Source: Candidatus Nanopelagicus abundans | GTDB lineage: Bacteria; Actinomycetota; Actinomycetes; Nanopelagicales; Nanopelagicaceae | Assembly: GCF_002288305.1 (NCBI RefSeq) | Contig: NZ_CP016779.1 | Span: forward strand, 496,001-560,000 | Reading direction: 5' to 3' | Length of the DNA: 64,000 bases | Shown: piece by piece, positions 7,604-16,911 of the stretch | How positions within the stretch are numbered: the first letter of the stretch is position 1 | Layout of the letters: each line of letters begins with the position of its first letter | The notes under the pieces: model-generated | Told to the model about the DNA's origin: nothing | The model's input: the letters and a program-made list of their open reading frames with translations, nothing else | Databases searched by the model: none | Position numbers and translations under genes: made by a program

Positions 7604-8170
7604 GAAGTGCTTAATCTCAGCAATACCTAGTTTATTTTTTAATATCAGAGGTATCGCTGGAATTATTAAACCCTGTACAAATTGATCCCAACCACCTTCA
7701 GTTAGAGCATTATGTAACTCTTCCTTGAACTCTAAAACTAACTCGCGGTGTTCTACATCGCTAGAAATTTTACTTACCTTTGTATTTGAATAATCTGTAA
7801 TCATCTGGTCCTCAAGGTTAATTAGCGCAGTAGGTTCACCAGTGTCAGCATGAAGAACTAAGTAGGGGGTTAGAACTGGTTCTAACATTTTTCCAACAAT
7901 TGCGCTCATATCTTCAAAATCAACATCGCCATCTTCAAAATCTGTAACTACAACAATTGTTGGTATGTATAACTCTCTAAAAGTTATCCAATTCTTAACT
8001 ATGTTTGAATCAATTCCAGTCTTAGCACTAGCTATTACTACAACCACATCAGAGGTAATTAAGGAAGGATCATCGATTTGGGCTGCCGGAAGTCCTAGGG
8101 CAGCACAAATTGACTCATTATCAGCAGATATCCCAAGGATAAACCGTGCGTTAATTAGGTCGCCCATCAT
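7577..8170 (-). CDS. Degenerate EF-G-like GTPase domain protein lacking a P-loop
   Basis: A 197-residue protein that I align by eye with the second half of the G domain of the EF-G-like proteins found beside pgsA in other Actinobacteria. TSDVVVVIASAKTGID is at the position of the strand after switch II, IPTIVVVTDFED replaces the IPxxxVVNKxD guanine motif, and LVLHADTGEPTALINL fits the following G' insert. IIPAIPLILKNKLGI then LIP fits the SALTG-like loop that ends the domain. No GxxxxGKT P-loop and no canonical NKxD are present, and domains II-V are absent, so GTPase activity is unlikely. An upstream start at 8281 (234 residues) would cross the pgsA start. I prefer the ATG at 8170 (or 8167) because TAGGCT lies 5-8 nt upstream. 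Its 3' end overlaps the HIT gene by 27 nt (convergent). It may be a decaying gene or a repurposed scaffold. Confidence 0.55.
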   Translation of the reverse strand: MMGDLINARFILGISADNESICAALGLPAAQIDDPSLITSDVVVVIASAKTGIDSNIVKNWITFRELYIPTIVVVTDFEDGDVDFEDMSAIVGKMLEPVLTPYLVLHADTGEPTALINLEDQMITDYSNTKVSKISSDVEHRELVLEFKEELHNALTEGGWDQFVQGLIIPAIPLILKNKLGIAEIKHFLDLIPTRR

Positions 8171-8175
8171 TGGTA

Positions 8176-8185
8176 AGCCTACGAT
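8176..8185. promoter_or_regulatory. Overlapping divergent -10 elements (EF-G-like gene and pgsA)
   Basis: TACGAT at 8180-8185 on the plus strand is 7 nt before the pgsA ATG at 8193. TAGGCT at 8181-8176 on the minus strand is 5 nt before an ATG at 8170 and 8 nt before a second at 8167. The two hexamers share 2 bp, so one short AT-rich site could open for transcription in both directions. This also fixes the start of both genes. Confidence 0.4.
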
Positions 8186-8192
8186 GGGAATT

Positions 8193-8789
8193 ATGTTGCA
8201 GCGTTCATTACGTGTTCCTGTCGCCAAAATTATTGCCCCGTTTGTTAAAACCTTGGTCAAGTTAGGCGTTAGCGCCAACATGATATCTGCGGTGGGTGGG
8301 ATCGGATCGATCGCTAGCGCTCTTTATTTTTTCCCAAATGGAGAATTTTTTATAGGTGTAGTTTTTGTCTGCATATTTGTTTTATTTGATTTATTTGATG
8401 GCGCCGTTGCTCGCCAGTCAACTAAGGGTGTTAGTAAATGGGGAGCACTTCTTGACTCAACTTTAGATAGATTAAGTGATGCTGCAATATTACTTGGCGC
8501 GATGATTTACTATATTGATAAATCAGATCCATTAGTACCAGTGTTTTTGATTGCAGCTTTCACTTCATTTATGGTCTCATACATAAGAGCTAGAGCAGAA
8601 TCACTTGGGATCGAATGTAGTGGTGGGATTGCTGAAAGAAGTGAGAGATTAATTATTGCCCTTAGCGCATATGGGTTAACTGGCCTATCAGTTGATTATG
8701 CGATGAGTATTGGTATTTGGAGTGTTGCAATTCTATCTATCATCACAATACTGCAACGACTTATGATTGTTTATAAAGCGGTGAAGTAA
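8193..8789 (+). CDS. pgsA: CDP-alcohol phosphatidyltransferase (phosphatidylinositol phosphate synthase type)
   Basis: A 198-residue membrane enzyme carrying the CDP-alcohol phosphotransferase signature D66-x2-DG-x2-AR ... G84-x3-D88-x3-D92, whose aspartates bind metal and the CDP-diacylglycerol headgroup. About five to six hydrophobic segments follow the short N terminus. In Actinobacteria the copy in this gene order joins CDP-diacylglycerol to inositol 1-phosphate to make phosphatidylinositol phosphate, which feeds the next two genes. A longer frame opens at 7965, but its extra 76 residues are antisense to the EF-G-like gene and not family-like. The ATG at 8193 gives the usual length, with GGGA and a -10 element just before it. 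The next gene starts inside its stop codon (TAATG). Confidence 0.86.
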   Translation: MLQRSLRVPVAKIIAPFVKTLVKLGVSANMISAVGGIGSIASALYFFPNGEFFIGVVFVCIFVLFDLFDGAVARQSTKGVSKWGALLDSTLDRLSDAAILLGAMIYYIDKSDPLVPVFLIAAFTSFMVSYIRARAESLGIECSGGIAERSERLIIALSAYGLTGLSVDYAMSIGIWSVAILSIITILQRLMIVYKAVK

Positions 8790-9649
8790 TGTATTTGTTG
8801 TATTTATCTATTTGGAAAATAATTGGATTCCTACCGGAAAAATTAGCCTACAAGATCGCTAATCTGGTCTCAGATTTTACTTACCTTCGTAATGGTCGAA
8901 AAGTTCAGAGACTTCGTAGCAACTATAAGAGAGTACTGCCAGATCTAAGTAAAAGTGAGTTATCAAAACTAACTAAAGCGGGAATGAGATCATATTTAAG
9001 GTATTGGTTTGATACTTTTCGCCTTAATAAATGGAGTAAAGAGCGGATCATTAGTACTACAGAGGTAATTAGAGAAAATTTACTTCGCGATCCCATTAGT
9101 ACAAAACAAGGTTGCATTATTGCTTTACCTCACGCTGGAAATTGGGATCATGCAGCAGCTTATTTTTGTTCAACTGGGATTAATTTAACTGCGGTAGTTG
9201 AAGAATTAAAGCCAGAGGCAATATTTAGGAAGTTTTTAGATTATCGACAAAGCATTGGAATTGAACCAATTAGTCATAAAGAAAAAACTATTCCACTTCT
9301 TACCCAGCGTTTAAATGAAGGTAAACTAATAGCACTAGTTGCCGATCGAGATATGTCTAGAAATGGTATCGAAGTAGATTTTCTTGGAGCAGTCGCAAAA
9401 ATGCCAGCTGGACCTGCAATTTTAGCAATAACAACTGGGGCGCCTTTAATTACTGCTTACATTCGTTATACCGATAAGGGCATTAAGGTTATATTTGATA
9501 GAACTGTAGTGGTTCCTGATTCAGGTAGTGAAGATGAAAAGGTAAGAGTGGTAACTCAATCTATGGCTGATAATTTTGCAAAACATATTAAGGAATCACC
9601 AGTAGACTGGCACATGTTGCAACGGATTTGGATAGATGAAGAAAAGTAG
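8789..9649 (+). CDS. Phosphatidylinositol mannoside acyltransferase (LpxL/HtrB fold)
   Basis: A 286-residue acyltransferase with the HX4D catalytic motif PHAGNWD at 114-120 and the downstream VADRDM and DFLG stretches common to this family. It has a hydrophobic N-terminal segment for membrane association. The mycobacterial counterpart in this position (PatA) puts a palmitoyl group on the mannose of PIM1 or PIM2 at the cytoplasmic face. It is coupled to pgsA by a 1-nt overlap, and its last 14 nt overlap pimA, so the three lipid genes form one operon. Acyl chain preference cannot be inferred. Confidence 0.85.
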   Translation: MYLLYLSIWKIIGFLPEKLAYKIANLVSDFTYLRNGRKVQRLRSNYKRVLPDLSKSELSKLTKAGMRSYLRYWFDTFRLNKWSKERIISTTEVIRENLLRDPISTKQGCIIALPHAGNWDHAAAYFCSTGINLTAVVEELKPEAIFRKFLDYRQSIGIEPISHKEKTIPLLTQRLNEGKLIALVADRDMSRNGIEVDFLGAVAKMPAGPAILAITTGAPLITAYIRYTDKGIKVIFDRTVVVPDSGSEDEKVRVVTQSMADNFAKHIKESPVDWHMLQRIWIDEEK

Positions 9650-10796
9650 AATTGGCATGGTTTGCCCATACGGCTGGGATACGCCAGGTGGAGTACAAAC
9701 TCATATTCGTGAGTTAACTGAACATTTAATTACAGAAGGCCATCATGTATCAGTGCTTTCACCAGTAAGTGATGATTCACTTGAAATCGAAGATTACGTT
9801 GTAAATGCTGGTAAGCCTATTTCGATACCTATAAATGGTTCAGTGGCTAGGGTTTTATTTGGACCAATAGCTAGTTCAAGAGCTAAACAATGGATAGCCT
9901 CTGGTGATTTTGATTTACTACATTTACATGAGCCGGCAATTCCATCATTGTCATTGCTTGCTTGTTCAGCAGCTGAAGGGCCATTAGTTGGCACATTTCA
10001 TGTTTCAACACCAAAGAAGAAAGCAATATATGCAATTGGTCCGATTTTAGAACCAATTGTTGAAAAATTAACCGCCCGAATTGCAGTTAGTGAGTTAGCC
10101 AGGTCCACACTAAAAGATCATTTTGAAACAGATGCGGTTGTAATTCCAAATGGAATTGATGGACATAAGTATGCAAATGCTAAGAAATCTGCTGAATATA
10201 GTGGTGAAAACACTATTGGATTTATCGGAAGATTTGAGGAGCCTCGAAAAGGCTTACAGGTTCTACTTGATTCACTTCCAATTGTTGCAAGGTTTATTCC
10301 TGATGTTAAGTATTTAATCGCAGGACCAGGGGAAAGTAAGGATTACATTAAAAACATTGATCCACAGCTTCGTAATCGAATTAAGTTTTTAGGATTTCTT
10401 ACTGATGAAATGAAGGAGAGCTTTCTTAAATCAGTTAAAATATATGTTGCCCCAAATACTGGCGGTGAATCATTTGGAATTATTTTAACTGAAGCACTCT
10501 CTGCTGGAACCGCAGTAGTAGCAAGTGATATTCCAGCCTTTAAAGCGGTTTTAGAAAATGGTGATGCTGGTACCTTATTTACCAACGAAAATAGTGCAGA
10601 GCTTGCGAAGGTTCTAGTCGCACTACTTAGAGATGGCGAAAAGCGTGATAAATTATCTGAGAATGGAAAGTTAAGTGCTCAAAAATATGATTGGCAAGTT
10701 GTAGCTGAACAGATCGAAAATATCTATGAAATGGCAACTGCAGGTGGACAAAAAGTAAGTCTTTCATCTGAGACTAGATTTTGGAGCAGAAGATGA
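9636..10796 (+). CDS. pimA: Phosphatidyl-myo-inositol mannosyltransferase (GT4)
   Basis: A 386-residue GT-B glycosyltransferase. The N-terminal domain has PGGVQTH (17-23), the acceptor-side glycine loop. The C-terminal domain has GRFEEPRKGL (198-207) and NTGGESFG (274-281), with the EX7E-type nucleotide-sugar site in ESFGIILTEAL. In this operon the likely reaction is transfer of mannose from GDP-mannose to phosphatidylinositol (PIM1 formation) on the cytoplasmic side of the membrane. It overlaps the acyltransferase gene by 14 nt and the next gene by 4 nt. GDP-mannose supply is consistent with the mannose-6-phosphate isomerases near 1.3-2.7 kb. Confidence 0.85.
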   Translation: MKKSRIGMVCPYGWDTPGGVQTHIRELTEHLITEGHHVSVLSPVSDDSLEIEDYVVNAGKPISIPINGSVARVLFGPIASSRAKQWIASGDFDLLHLHEPAIPSLSLLACSAAEGPLVGTFHVSTPKKKAIYAIGPILEPIVEKLTARIAVSELARSTLKDHFETDAVVIPNGIDGHKYANAKKSAEYSGENTIGFIGRFEEPRKGLQVLLDSLPIVARFIPDVKYLIAGPGESKDYIKNIDPQLRNRIKFLGFLTDEMKESFLKSVKIYVAPNTGGESFGIILTEALSAGTAVVASDIPAFKAVLENGDAGTLFTNENSAELAKVLVALLRDGEKRDKLSENGKLSAQKYDWQVVAEQIENIYEMATAGGQKVSLSSETRFWSRR

Positions 10797-11299
10797 ACCT
10801 AGAGACCTTAAGTTTGGTATTAGCCATAGTTTTAATAGGTTGGTACTTATCTTTTTCTGCATCAAGATTAGATCGCTTACACCATCGAGTTGAAACATCA
10901 TGGGCAACTCTTGATTCACTACTTCAGCAAAGAGCAGCTCTTGCTCACCAAATTGTGCTTGTATCAAATCTAGATCCAGCAACTGCCTATTTAATTTCGA
11001 GTTCAGCTGCGGCTGCAAGGGATGCCAACATAGTAGAACGTTCGGCCGCAGAGAGTGTGCTCTCACAGGCATTAAAATTAGTTCAAAATGCTGCGCTAGA
11101 TAATTCACTTCAATTACCATCAGAGCTCTTGGTAGAACTATCTGATATTTCAAGCAAGGTGAAGTTAGCAATTAATATTCATTTAGAGTCGGTCAATGCG
11201 ACAAGGAATGTAAGGTCCAAGCCGTTAATTCGTTTATTCCGGTTAGCAGGAAAAGCACCTATTCCAGTTCGTTACGCATTTGAGGATGAAGTAGTGTGA
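10793..11299 (+). CDS. Membrane-anchored conserved protein, LemA-like, of the pim cluster
   Basis: A 168-residue protein with one N-terminal transmembrane segment (about 5-23). A predicted helical soluble part opens with RLDRLHHRVETSWATLDSLL, reminiscent of the LemA helix. The same kind of protein follows pimA in other Actinobacteria, where some homologues carry a C-terminal Nudix domain (as I recall for mycobacteria). No Nudix box is present here. Function is unknown; a helical membrane-attached adaptor is plausible. I chose the ATG at 10793, inside the pimA stop (ATGA), because GGAG lies 6 nt upstream. A TTG at 10781 would add four residues. The next gene starts on its stop codon. Confidence 0.65.
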   Translation: MNLETLSLVLAIVLIGWYLSFSASRLDRLHHRVETSWATLDSLLQQRAALAHQIVLVSNLDPATAYLISSSAAAARDANIVERSAAESVLSQALKLVQNAALDNSLQLPSELLVELSDISSKVKLAINIHLESVNATRNVRSKPLIRLFRLAGKAPIPVRYAFEDEVV

Positions 11300-12294
11300 A
11301 ATTAGCAAGACGCATCTTTCTATTAATCTCCTTAATGGTCGTACTCCTTTCAATTACAGGTGTAAATCGATTATTTGAATTAGCTAATTTTCAATTAAAG
11401 CCTGAGATAGAAAAAAATCTTTTTAACGGTCTGCCTGGTAGTAACAATCAGATATTGGCTGTAAAAATAGATGACTCAACTCCAGCACATCCACAAATTG
11501 GTGTCGAAGATGCTGATTTAGTTTATGTTGAACAGGTCGAGGGTGGCATAACCAGGCTTGCTGCCATTTACACATCAAAACTTCCGCCATTAATCGGGCC
11601 AGTACGATCTGCTCGTATATCTGATTTAGAAATACTTTCTCAATTTGGAAGAGTTGGTTTTGCATATAGCGGTGCACAATCAAAGATGCGACCAGTGATT
11701 GGTGCGGCAAATTTAGAAAATCTATCAGCAGAGCGAAACCCACCATCAATTTATGGAAAAGATCCAAATCGACCTGGGCCAGTAAACATGATCTTAAAAC
11801 CTGATCTTTTGCTTGAGAGAGCAAATGCTAATCCAAAGATCAGAATTGATACTGCGATAACGTCACCATTCATTTTTGGTGAACAGCCGGCAGCGGTGGC
11901 TATTACCTCATCTGTAAAAGTGAAGTGGCCAAGTGCTAGATATGAATTACGTTGGGATGTAGAAAGTAGTAAGTGGTTAATTTATTTTAACGACAAACCA
12001 AAACTAGCAGCATCAGGTCTTCATCTCTACGCTGATACAGCTATTATTCAAATTGTTTCAATCACGCCTTCAATTTATGGAGATAAATTTGGTGAGATAA
12101 CACCATTTAGTAAAACAACAGGCAGTGGTAAGGCAGTCCTACTTAGAGATGGTTTTGCCTATCCAGTAGATTGGCAGCGAAATCTTGAAAGTGATGTAAC
12201 TAGCTGGCGCAGTGCAGATGGTAAGGATGTGAAATTTAAGGCAGGTAAAATCTGGATACTTTTAACCGATAAGCCTCCAGTTTTAGCCCCATAA
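11296..12294 (+). CDS. DUF3048 (YerB-like) envelope protein
   Basis: A 332-residue protein with an N-terminal signal-anchor (about 7-23) and a DUF3048 domain. Recognisable segments are GVEDADLVYVEQVEGGITR (about 57-75), GPVRSARISDLEI and the later NMILKPDLLLE. YerB of Bacillus is a lipoprotein of this family. No lipobox cysteine is present here, so membrane anchoring by the N-terminal helix is likelier. The role is unestablished, although the domain is associated with the cell envelope. It starts with GTG overlapping the previous stop (GTGA) and is the last gene of the PIM operon; a short hairpin follows at its stop codon. Confidence 0.78.
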   Translation: MKLARRIFLLISLMVVLLSITGVNRLFELANFQLKPEIEKNLFNGLPGSNNQILAVKIDDSTPAHPQIGVEDADLVYVEQVEGGITRLAAIYTSKLPPLIGPVRSARISDLEILSQFGRVGFAYSGAQSKMRPVIGAANLENLSAERNPPSIYGKDPNRPGPVNMILKPDLLLERANANPKIRIDTAITSPFIFGEQPAAVAITSSVKVKWPSARYELRWDVESSKWLIYFNDKPKLAASGLHLYADTAIIQIVSITPSIYGDKFGEITPFSKTTGSGKAVLLRDGFAYPVDWQRNLESDVTSWRSADGKDVKFKAGKIWILLTDKPPVLAP

Positions 12295-12307
12295 GTGCTC
12301 ACTTATG
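12290..12307 (+). terminator. Perfect hairpin at the end of the PIM operon (weak terminator candidate)
   Basis: CATAAGT and ACTTATG form a perfect 7-bp stem around a GCTC loop, spanning the DUF3048 stop codon. No U-run follows, so it may instead stabilise the 3' end or assist Rho-dependent termination. Confidence 0.35.
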
Positions 12308-12353
12308 TGATCAAGACTTCATTTAAATGATTCCGCAGTGTGCAAGTAATTAG

Positions 12354-12359
12354 TAGAAT
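12354..12359 (+). promoter_or_regulatory. pdxS promoter -10 (TAGAAT)
   Basis: TAGAAT lies 28 nt before the pdxS ATG at 12388, leaving a leader of about 22 nt with GGGAGA as the ribosome binding site. The -35 position (TTCCGC, 17-nt spacing) is a poor match. Unlike many operon heads here, this gene appears to have a leader. The 93-nt gap holds no other feature besides the hairpin at its start. Confidence 0.4.
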
Positions 12360-12387
12360 GGGAGACTAGTTAATACAGGGAGAACGA

Positions 12388-13275
12388 ATGTCTAAGGAAA
12401 CAGGAACAGCACGAGTAAAACGCGGCATGGCAGAGATGCTAAAGGGCGGCGTAATTATGGATGTTGTAAATGTTGAGCAAGCAAAAATTGCCGAAGATGC
12501 AGGTGCAGTTGCGGTAATGGCGCTTGAGCGCGTACCAGCAGATATCCGTGCCCAAGGTGGCGTTGCGCGAATGTCTGATCCTGACATGATCAGCGCAATA
12601 CAAGCAGCTGTTTCTATCCCAGTAATGGCGAAAGCAAGAATTGGTCATTTTGTTGAAGCACAGATTTTACAAACACTTGGCGTGGATTACATCGATGAAT
12701 CTGAAGTTTTAACTCCGGCAGATTATGCAAATCATATTGATAAGTGGAATTTCACTATTCCATTTGTTTGCGGTGCTACAAATTTAGGCGAAGCACTTAG
12801 GCGAATTAATGAAGGCGCAGCAATGATCAGATCTAAGGGTGAAGCTGGCACCGGTGATGTTTCTAATGCAACGACACACATGCGAACTATTGCAGGTGAG
12901 ATTCGACGCCTTACTTCAATGCGCGAGGATGAGTTGTTTGTAGCTGCTAAAGAATTACAAGCACCTTATGAATTAGTTAAAGAGGTTGCAAGCACCGGAA
13001 AACTTCCGGTTGTGTTATTTACAGCAGGTGGCATTGCCACTCCAGCTGATGCAGCAATGATGATGCAATTAGGAGCAGATGGAGTTTTTGTTGGCTCTGG
13101 TATTTTCAAATCAGGAGATCCAGCAAAGCGCGCTGCAGCTTGTGTTAAGGCTGTTACATACTTTACCGATCCAAAAGTAATTGCAGATGCTTCACGCGGA
13201 TTAGGTGAGGCAATGGTTGGTATTAATGTTGCTGATATTCCAGTACCACACCGTCTTGCGGAGCGGGGCTGGTAG
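12388..13275 (+). CDS. pdxS: Pyridoxal 5'-phosphate synthase subunit PdxS
   Basis: A 295-residue TIM-barrel lyase that builds PLP from ribose 5-phosphate, glyceraldehyde 3-phosphate and ammonia. GGVIMDVVN (20-28, with the conserved Asp), [14 protein letters not shown] (79-92, with the Schiff-base lysine K82) and [12 protein letters not shown] late in the barrel are all intact. It forms a dodecamer capped by PdxT glutaminases. pdxT follows 2 nt downstream, so the pair is an operon. A ribosome binding site (GGGAGA) precedes the ATG. This deoxyxylulose-independent route is the usual one in Actinobacteria. Confidence 0.97.
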   Translation: MSKETGTARVKRGMAEMLKGGVIMDVVNVEQAKIAEDAGAVAVMALERVPADIRAQGGVARMSDPDMISAIQAAVSIPVMAKARIGHFVEAQILQTLGVDYIDESEVLTPADYANHIDKWNFTIPFVCGATNLGEALRRINEGAAMIRSKGEAGTGDVSNATTHMRTIAGEIRRLTSMREDELFVAAKELQAPYELVKEVASTGKLPVVLFTAGGIATPADAAMMMQLGADGVFVGSGIFKSGDPAKRAAACVKAVTYFTDPKVIADASRGLGEAMVGINVADIPVPHRLAERGW

Positions 13276-13277
13276 TT

Positions 13278-13883
13278 GTGAAAATTGGAGTACTTGCACT
13301 CCAAGGTGATGTTCGTGAACACATCCAGTCACTAAGTGATTGCGGGGTTGATGCACTTGCAGTTAAGACAAAGAGTGAAATAGAAAATATTTCAGCGCTA
13401 GTTATTCCAGGTGGTGAATCAACTACCATTGCAAAACTTGCTAGATCCTTTGATTTATTTGATCTGATTAAAGATCGTATAAAAGGCGGAATGCCAACTT
13501 ATGGATCTTGTGCCGGAATGATCTTGCTATCAGATGTGGTTGAAGATGCGATTATTGGCCAAGAAAGCTTTGGCGGAATTGATATGGTAGTTAAGCGCAA
13601 TGCTTTCGGCCGACAAGTAGATTCATTTGAAACTGATTTAAAATTTAAAGGAATTACTGATCCACCAGTTAGAGCAGTATTTATAAGAGCTCCTTGGGTT
13701 GAATCCGTTAGTGAAAATGTAGAAGTTTTAGCAGAGATTTCTGATTCATCAGGGCAGCGCCATCCAGTTGCAGTTAGACAAGGGCATTTGCTTGCCACTT
13801 CATTTCATCCAGAGCTAACTGGTGATAATAGAGTGCATAAATTTTTTGTTGAAAATATTTGCCGGCAAACGGTCAATTCCTAA
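13278..13883 (+). CDS. pdxT: Pyridoxal 5'-phosphate synthase glutaminase subunit PdxT
   Basis: A 201-residue class I amidotransferase that releases ammonia from glutamine for PdxS. PGGEST (44-49), the nucleophile C78 in YGSCAGM, and the C-terminal SFHPELT with the catalytic His-Glu pair are present. The start is a GTG 2 nt after the pdxS stop, giving the typical length. yebC follows after 17 nt, which suggests continued transcription. Confidence 0.95.
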   Translation: MKIGVLALQGDVREHIQSLSDCGVDALAVKTKSEIENISALVIPGGESTTIAKLARSFDLFDLIKDRIKGGMPTYGSCAGMILLSDVVEDAIIGQESFGGIDMVVKRNAFGRQVDSFETDLKFKGITDPPVRAVFIRAPWVESVSENVEVLAEISDSSGQRHPVAVRQGHLLATSFHPELTGDNRVHKFFVENICRQTVNS

Positions 13884-13900
13884 GGCTTATTGGAGCAATA

Positions 13901-14656
13901 ATGAGTGGTCATTCCAAGTGGGCAACAACTAAACACAAGAAAGCAATAATTGATTCAAGGCGTGCTAAAAATTTTGCAAAATTAATTAAAGCAATTGAGG
14001 TATCGGCTAGATCTGGTGGCGCTGATGTTTCTGGTAATCCCACATTATTTGATGCAATAGCTAAAGCAAAAAAGAACTCAGTACCAGCTGACAACATTGA
14101 TCGTGCGGTAAAGCGTGGAGCAGGCCTTGAAACAGGTGGTAAAGAGTGGGAAACAATTATGTATGAGGGTTATGCAGCTGGCGGAGTTGCACTACTTATT
14201 GAGTGTTTATCAGATAATAGAAATCGAGCCGCATCTGATGTACGAGTTGCCGTAACAAGAAATGGTGGAAACATGGCAGATCCTGGTTCTGTCTCATACC
14301 TCTTTAATAGAAAAGGTGTAGTAATAGTTTCAAAGCAAGATGGAAAGGTAACTGAGGATAAATTACTTGAAGTAGTTCTAGATGCTGGCGCTGACGAGGT
14401 AAATGATCTGGGTGAATCTTTTGAGATTGTTGCCGAACCTGCAGATTTAGTTGCAGTGCGTACATCTTTACAAACTGCCGGTATTGATTATGACTCAGCT
14501 GAAACTTCATTTTTACCTACTATGTCAATACCTGTCGATGCGGATTCTGCAAAGAAGGTGTTTGATTTAATTGAGGCAATTGAGGAGCTAGATGATGTGC
14601 AAAACGTCTATGGCAACTTTGATGTTTCAGATGAAGTAATGGCGAGCCTTAGTTAG
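13901..14656 (+). CDS. yebC: YebC/TACO1-family translation or transcription factor
   Basis: A 251-residue protein beginning with the family's [14 protein letters not shown] and showing [11 protein letters not shown] near residue 66. YebC proteins are of two types; recent work links one to relief of ribosome stalling at proline-rich stretches and others to transcription control. I cannot assign the subtype from sequence alone. The frame is open upstream to 13859, but the ATG at 13901, preceded by TGGAGC, matches the conserved N terminus. The position between pdxT and ruvCAB is the standard actinobacterial order. Confidence 0.93.
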   Translation: MSGHSKWATTKHKKAIIDSRRAKNFAKLIKAIEVSARSGGADVSGNPTLFDAIAKAKKNSVPADNIDRAVKRGAGLETGGKEWETIMYEGYAAGGVALLIECLSDNRNRAASDVRVAVTRNGGNMADPGSVSYLFNRKGVVIVSKQDGKVTEDKLLEVVLDAGADEVNDLGESFEIVAEPADLVAVRTSLQTAGIDYDSAETSFLPTMSIPVDADSAKKVFDLIEAIEELDDVQNVYGNFDVSDEVMASLS

Positions 14657-14674
14657 TATTTATTTAACGCTGAT

Positions 14675-14680
14675 TAGGCT
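14675..14680 (+). promoter_or_regulatory. -10 element (TAGGCT) for leaderless ruvCAB
   Basis: TAGGCT is followed by 6 nt and the ruvC ATG at 14687, and there is no Shine-Dalgarno sequence. It lies in the 30-nt gap after yebC, so the resolvase operon may have its own leaderless promoter in addition to read-through. No SOS box of the GAAC-N4-GTTC type is seen. Confidence 0.42.
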
Positions 14681-14686
14681 TTACTG

Positions 14687-15208
14687 ATGCGCGTGCTTGG
14701 TATCGATCCTGGTTTAACCAGATGCGGAATTGGAATTGTTGATTCAACTGGCCCACAAAAACTAGAGATGGTTGGCGTTGGTGTAATTAAAACTGATCCA
14801 GATGCGCCACTTGAGTTAAGACTATTTGAGTTAGAAAAAGAGATCCAAGTTTGGATTAAAAAATTTAAACCTGACGTGATTGCCGTTGAACGAGTTTTCT
14901 CACACCTAAATGTTAAAACTGCGATGGCAACCGGGCAGGCAGCCGGAGTGGCACTGCTACTTGCCGCAAAAGCAGGGATTCCAGTTGTAATGCACACACC
15001 AAGTGAGGTTAAAGCTGCTGTTACCGGTTCAGGTCGGGCTGATAAAAAACAGGTGGCAAACATGGTGAAGCGCCTACTTAAACTGCGAGAAATTCCAAAA
15101 CCAGTCGATAGTACTGATGCCTTAGCCCTTGCTATCTGCCATCATTGGCGAGGAGTAGGTAATGCCCGTTTAGCAACAGCAAAGAAAAAGGCGATTAAGA
15201 AACGATGA
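14687..15208 (+). CDS. ruvC: Holliday junction resolvase RuvC
   Basis: A 173-residue RNase H-like endonuclease that cuts Holliday junctions. The catalytic acidic residues are visible as D7 in GIDPG, E68 in AVERVF, and D141/D144 in DSTDALA. A basic C-terminal tail follows. The ruvA start overlaps its stop by 4 nt, and ruvB follows, giving the complete RuvABC resolvasome in one operon. Confidence 0.96.
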   Translation: MRVLGIDPGLTRCGIGIVDSTGPQKLEMVGVGVIKTDPDAPLELRLFELEKEIQVWIKKFKPDVIAVERVFSHLNVKTAMATGQAAGVALLLAAKAGIPVVMHTPSEVKAAVTGSGRADKKQVANMVKRLLKLREIPKPVDSTDALALAICHHWRGVGNARLATAKKKAIKKR

Positions 15209-15792
15209 TTAGTTCAATTTCAGGCAAAGTGACAACTAAGACAAACAATTCAATTGTTGTTGAAGTTGGCGGAATTGGTGTTTTATTACAAGTTCCAAGC
15301 AGAGTAGCCACTGGGATAGTAATTGGTAATTTAGTAAATTTTCATACTTACCTAATTGTGAGAGAAGATGCGCTAACCCTTTATGGTTTCACTGAGATTA
15401 GTGAGCGGGATTTTTTTGAACTTTTATTGTCTGTTACTGGTGTTGGGCCAAAGGTTGCACAATCAATATTGGCAAGTTCTGATGCAACAGCAATAGCCTC
15501 AGCGATTATTTCTTCTAACCATAAACTTTTAGAATCTGTGCCTGGTCTTGGGAAAAAGGGTGCACAACGATTAGTACTAGAGCTTAAAGATAAAGTTGCC
15601 ACTTTTGCAGCAGGGGTAAGTAAGAGTAATTTGTCGATTACAAATCAAGTTGAAAATGCCCTACAAGGGTTAGGTTATTCAGCAAAAGAAGCTTCTGCGA
15701 TGATCACTGCTATTGCTAGTAATGAAAAAATTGATAAGTTAGACAAAGCTGAAATATTAAAGTTAGCACTTAAATCTGGAGTAAAAAAATAA
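15205..15792 (+). CDS. ruvA: Holliday junction DNA helicase subunit RuvA
   Basis: A 195-residue protein with an OB-fold N-terminal domain (about 1-62), a double helix-hairpin-helix region containing [11 protein letters not shown] and [13 protein letters not shown] that binds junction DNA, and a C-terminal UBA-like domain that contacts RuvB. It binds and opens Holliday junctions as a tetramer. It overlaps ruvC by 4 nt and shares one base with the ruvB start. Confidence 0.95.
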   Translation: MISSISGKVTTKTNNSIVVEVGGIGVLLQVPSRVATGIVIGNLVNFHTYLIVREDALTLYGFTEISERDFFELLLSVTGVGPKVAQSILASSDATAIASAIISSNHKLLESVPGLGKKGAQRLVLELKDKVATFAAGVSKSNLSITNQVENALQGLGYSAKEASAMITAIASNEKIDKLDKAEILKLALKSGVKK

Positions 15793-16847
15793 TGAGTGAT
15801 CGAATCATTGATCAAGGCTCAGATGATGCTGAACGAGTTGCTGAATTAGCTCTGCGCCCTAAAAATTTAACTGAATTTGTTGGACAAACTAGGGTAAGAG
15901 ATCAGTTAAACCTTTTACTTTCTGCTGCCAAAGAACGTAAATCTTGCGCAGATCACGTTTTATTTTCAGGTCCTCCTGGTCTTGGAAAAACTACGCTGGC
16001 AATGATTGTGGCAACTGAGATGGATTCACCGATTCGTATTACCTCAGGCCCGGCAATACAACATGCGGGTGATTTAGCTTCGATACTCTCATCATTAGTT
16101 GAGGGTGAAATTTTGTTTTTAGATGAAATTCATAGAATGTCTAGACCAGCGGAGGAGATGCTTTATTTAGCGATGGAGGATTTTCGAGTTGATGTAATTG
16201 TTGGCAAAGGCGCCGGTGCTACCTCAATTCCACTAGAGCTACCTCATTTCACTTTAGTAGGTGCAACAACTCGTGCTGGCTTATTACCAAGCCCGCTTAG
16301 AGATCGATTCGGCTTTACTGCGCAATTAGATTTTTATGATGCAGATGAACTTGCTCAGATAATTAAGCGAAGTGCAGATTTACTTGAGATTACGATAGAA
16401 CAGCCGGCGATAGTTGAGATTTCTTCAAGATCACGGGGGACACCGCGGGTAGCAAATAGATTACTTCGAAGAGTAAGAGATTATGCGCAAGTAAATAAAG
16501 AGAAAGTTGTGAAGTTAGAACATGCTCAAGCCGCACTTAAAATATATGAAGTTGATGAGATTGGTTTAGATCGGCTTGATAAAGCAGTTCTAACAGCGCT
16601 GATCAAAAACTTTAACGGTGGACCAGTTGGTGTTTCAACTCTAGCAATGGCAGTTGGTGAAGAGATTGAAACGATTGAATCATTAGCCGAACCATTTTTA
16701 GTTCGAATGGGGTTTTTAGCAAGAACTCCACGTGGTCGAGTTGCAACAGCCTCTGGCTGGGCCCATCTTGGTTTGAAAGCACCACTTTCTGCTCAGATAG
16801 GAACTGATGTGTCACTCTTTGATCAAGACCCTGATATCGCGCAATAA
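15792..16847 (+). CDS. ruvB: Holliday junction branch migration ATPase RuvB
   Basis: A 351-residue AAA+ motor. Walker A is [12 protein letters not shown] (59-70), Walker B DEIHRM (111-116), sensor 1 lies in VGATTRAG and the arginine finger region in LRDRFG. A winged-helix domain completes the C terminus. It drives branch migration on RuvA-bound junctions. It starts in the ruvA stop codon (TAATG). The 78 nt after it contain no yajC gene. Confidence 0.97.
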   Translation: MSDRIIDQGSDDAERVAELALRPKNLTEFVGQTRVRDQLNLLLSAAKERKSCADHVLFSGPPGLGKTTLAMIVATEMDSPIRITSGPAIQHAGDLASILSSLVEGEILFLDEIHRMSRPAEEMLYLAMEDFRVDVIVGKGAGATSIPLELPHFTLVGATTRAGLLPSPLRDRFGFTAQLDFYDADELAQIIKRSADLLEITIEQPAIVEISSRSRGTPRVANRLLRRVRDYAQVNKEKVVKLEHAQAALKIYEVDEIGLDRLDKAVLTALIKNFNGGPVGVSTLAMAVGEEIETIESLAEPFLVRMGFLARTPRGRVATASGWAHLGLKAPLSAQIGTDVSLFDQDPDIAQ

Positions 16848-16911
16848 TTACTTAATTAGCGCATAAATTTCAGCAAGAAGTGTTGGATTTCTCAATAAAC
16901 ACACCTATCCC

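Noticed and set aside
7965-8192. N-terminal extension of pgsA by 76 codons
   Set aside because: It is antisense to the EF-G-like gene, is unlike any family N terminus, and the ATG at 8193 has a -10 element and gives the normal length.
13859-13900. Upstream extension of yebC
   Set aside because: It overlaps the end of pdxT, and the conserved MSGHSKW start at 13901 has its own ribosome binding site.
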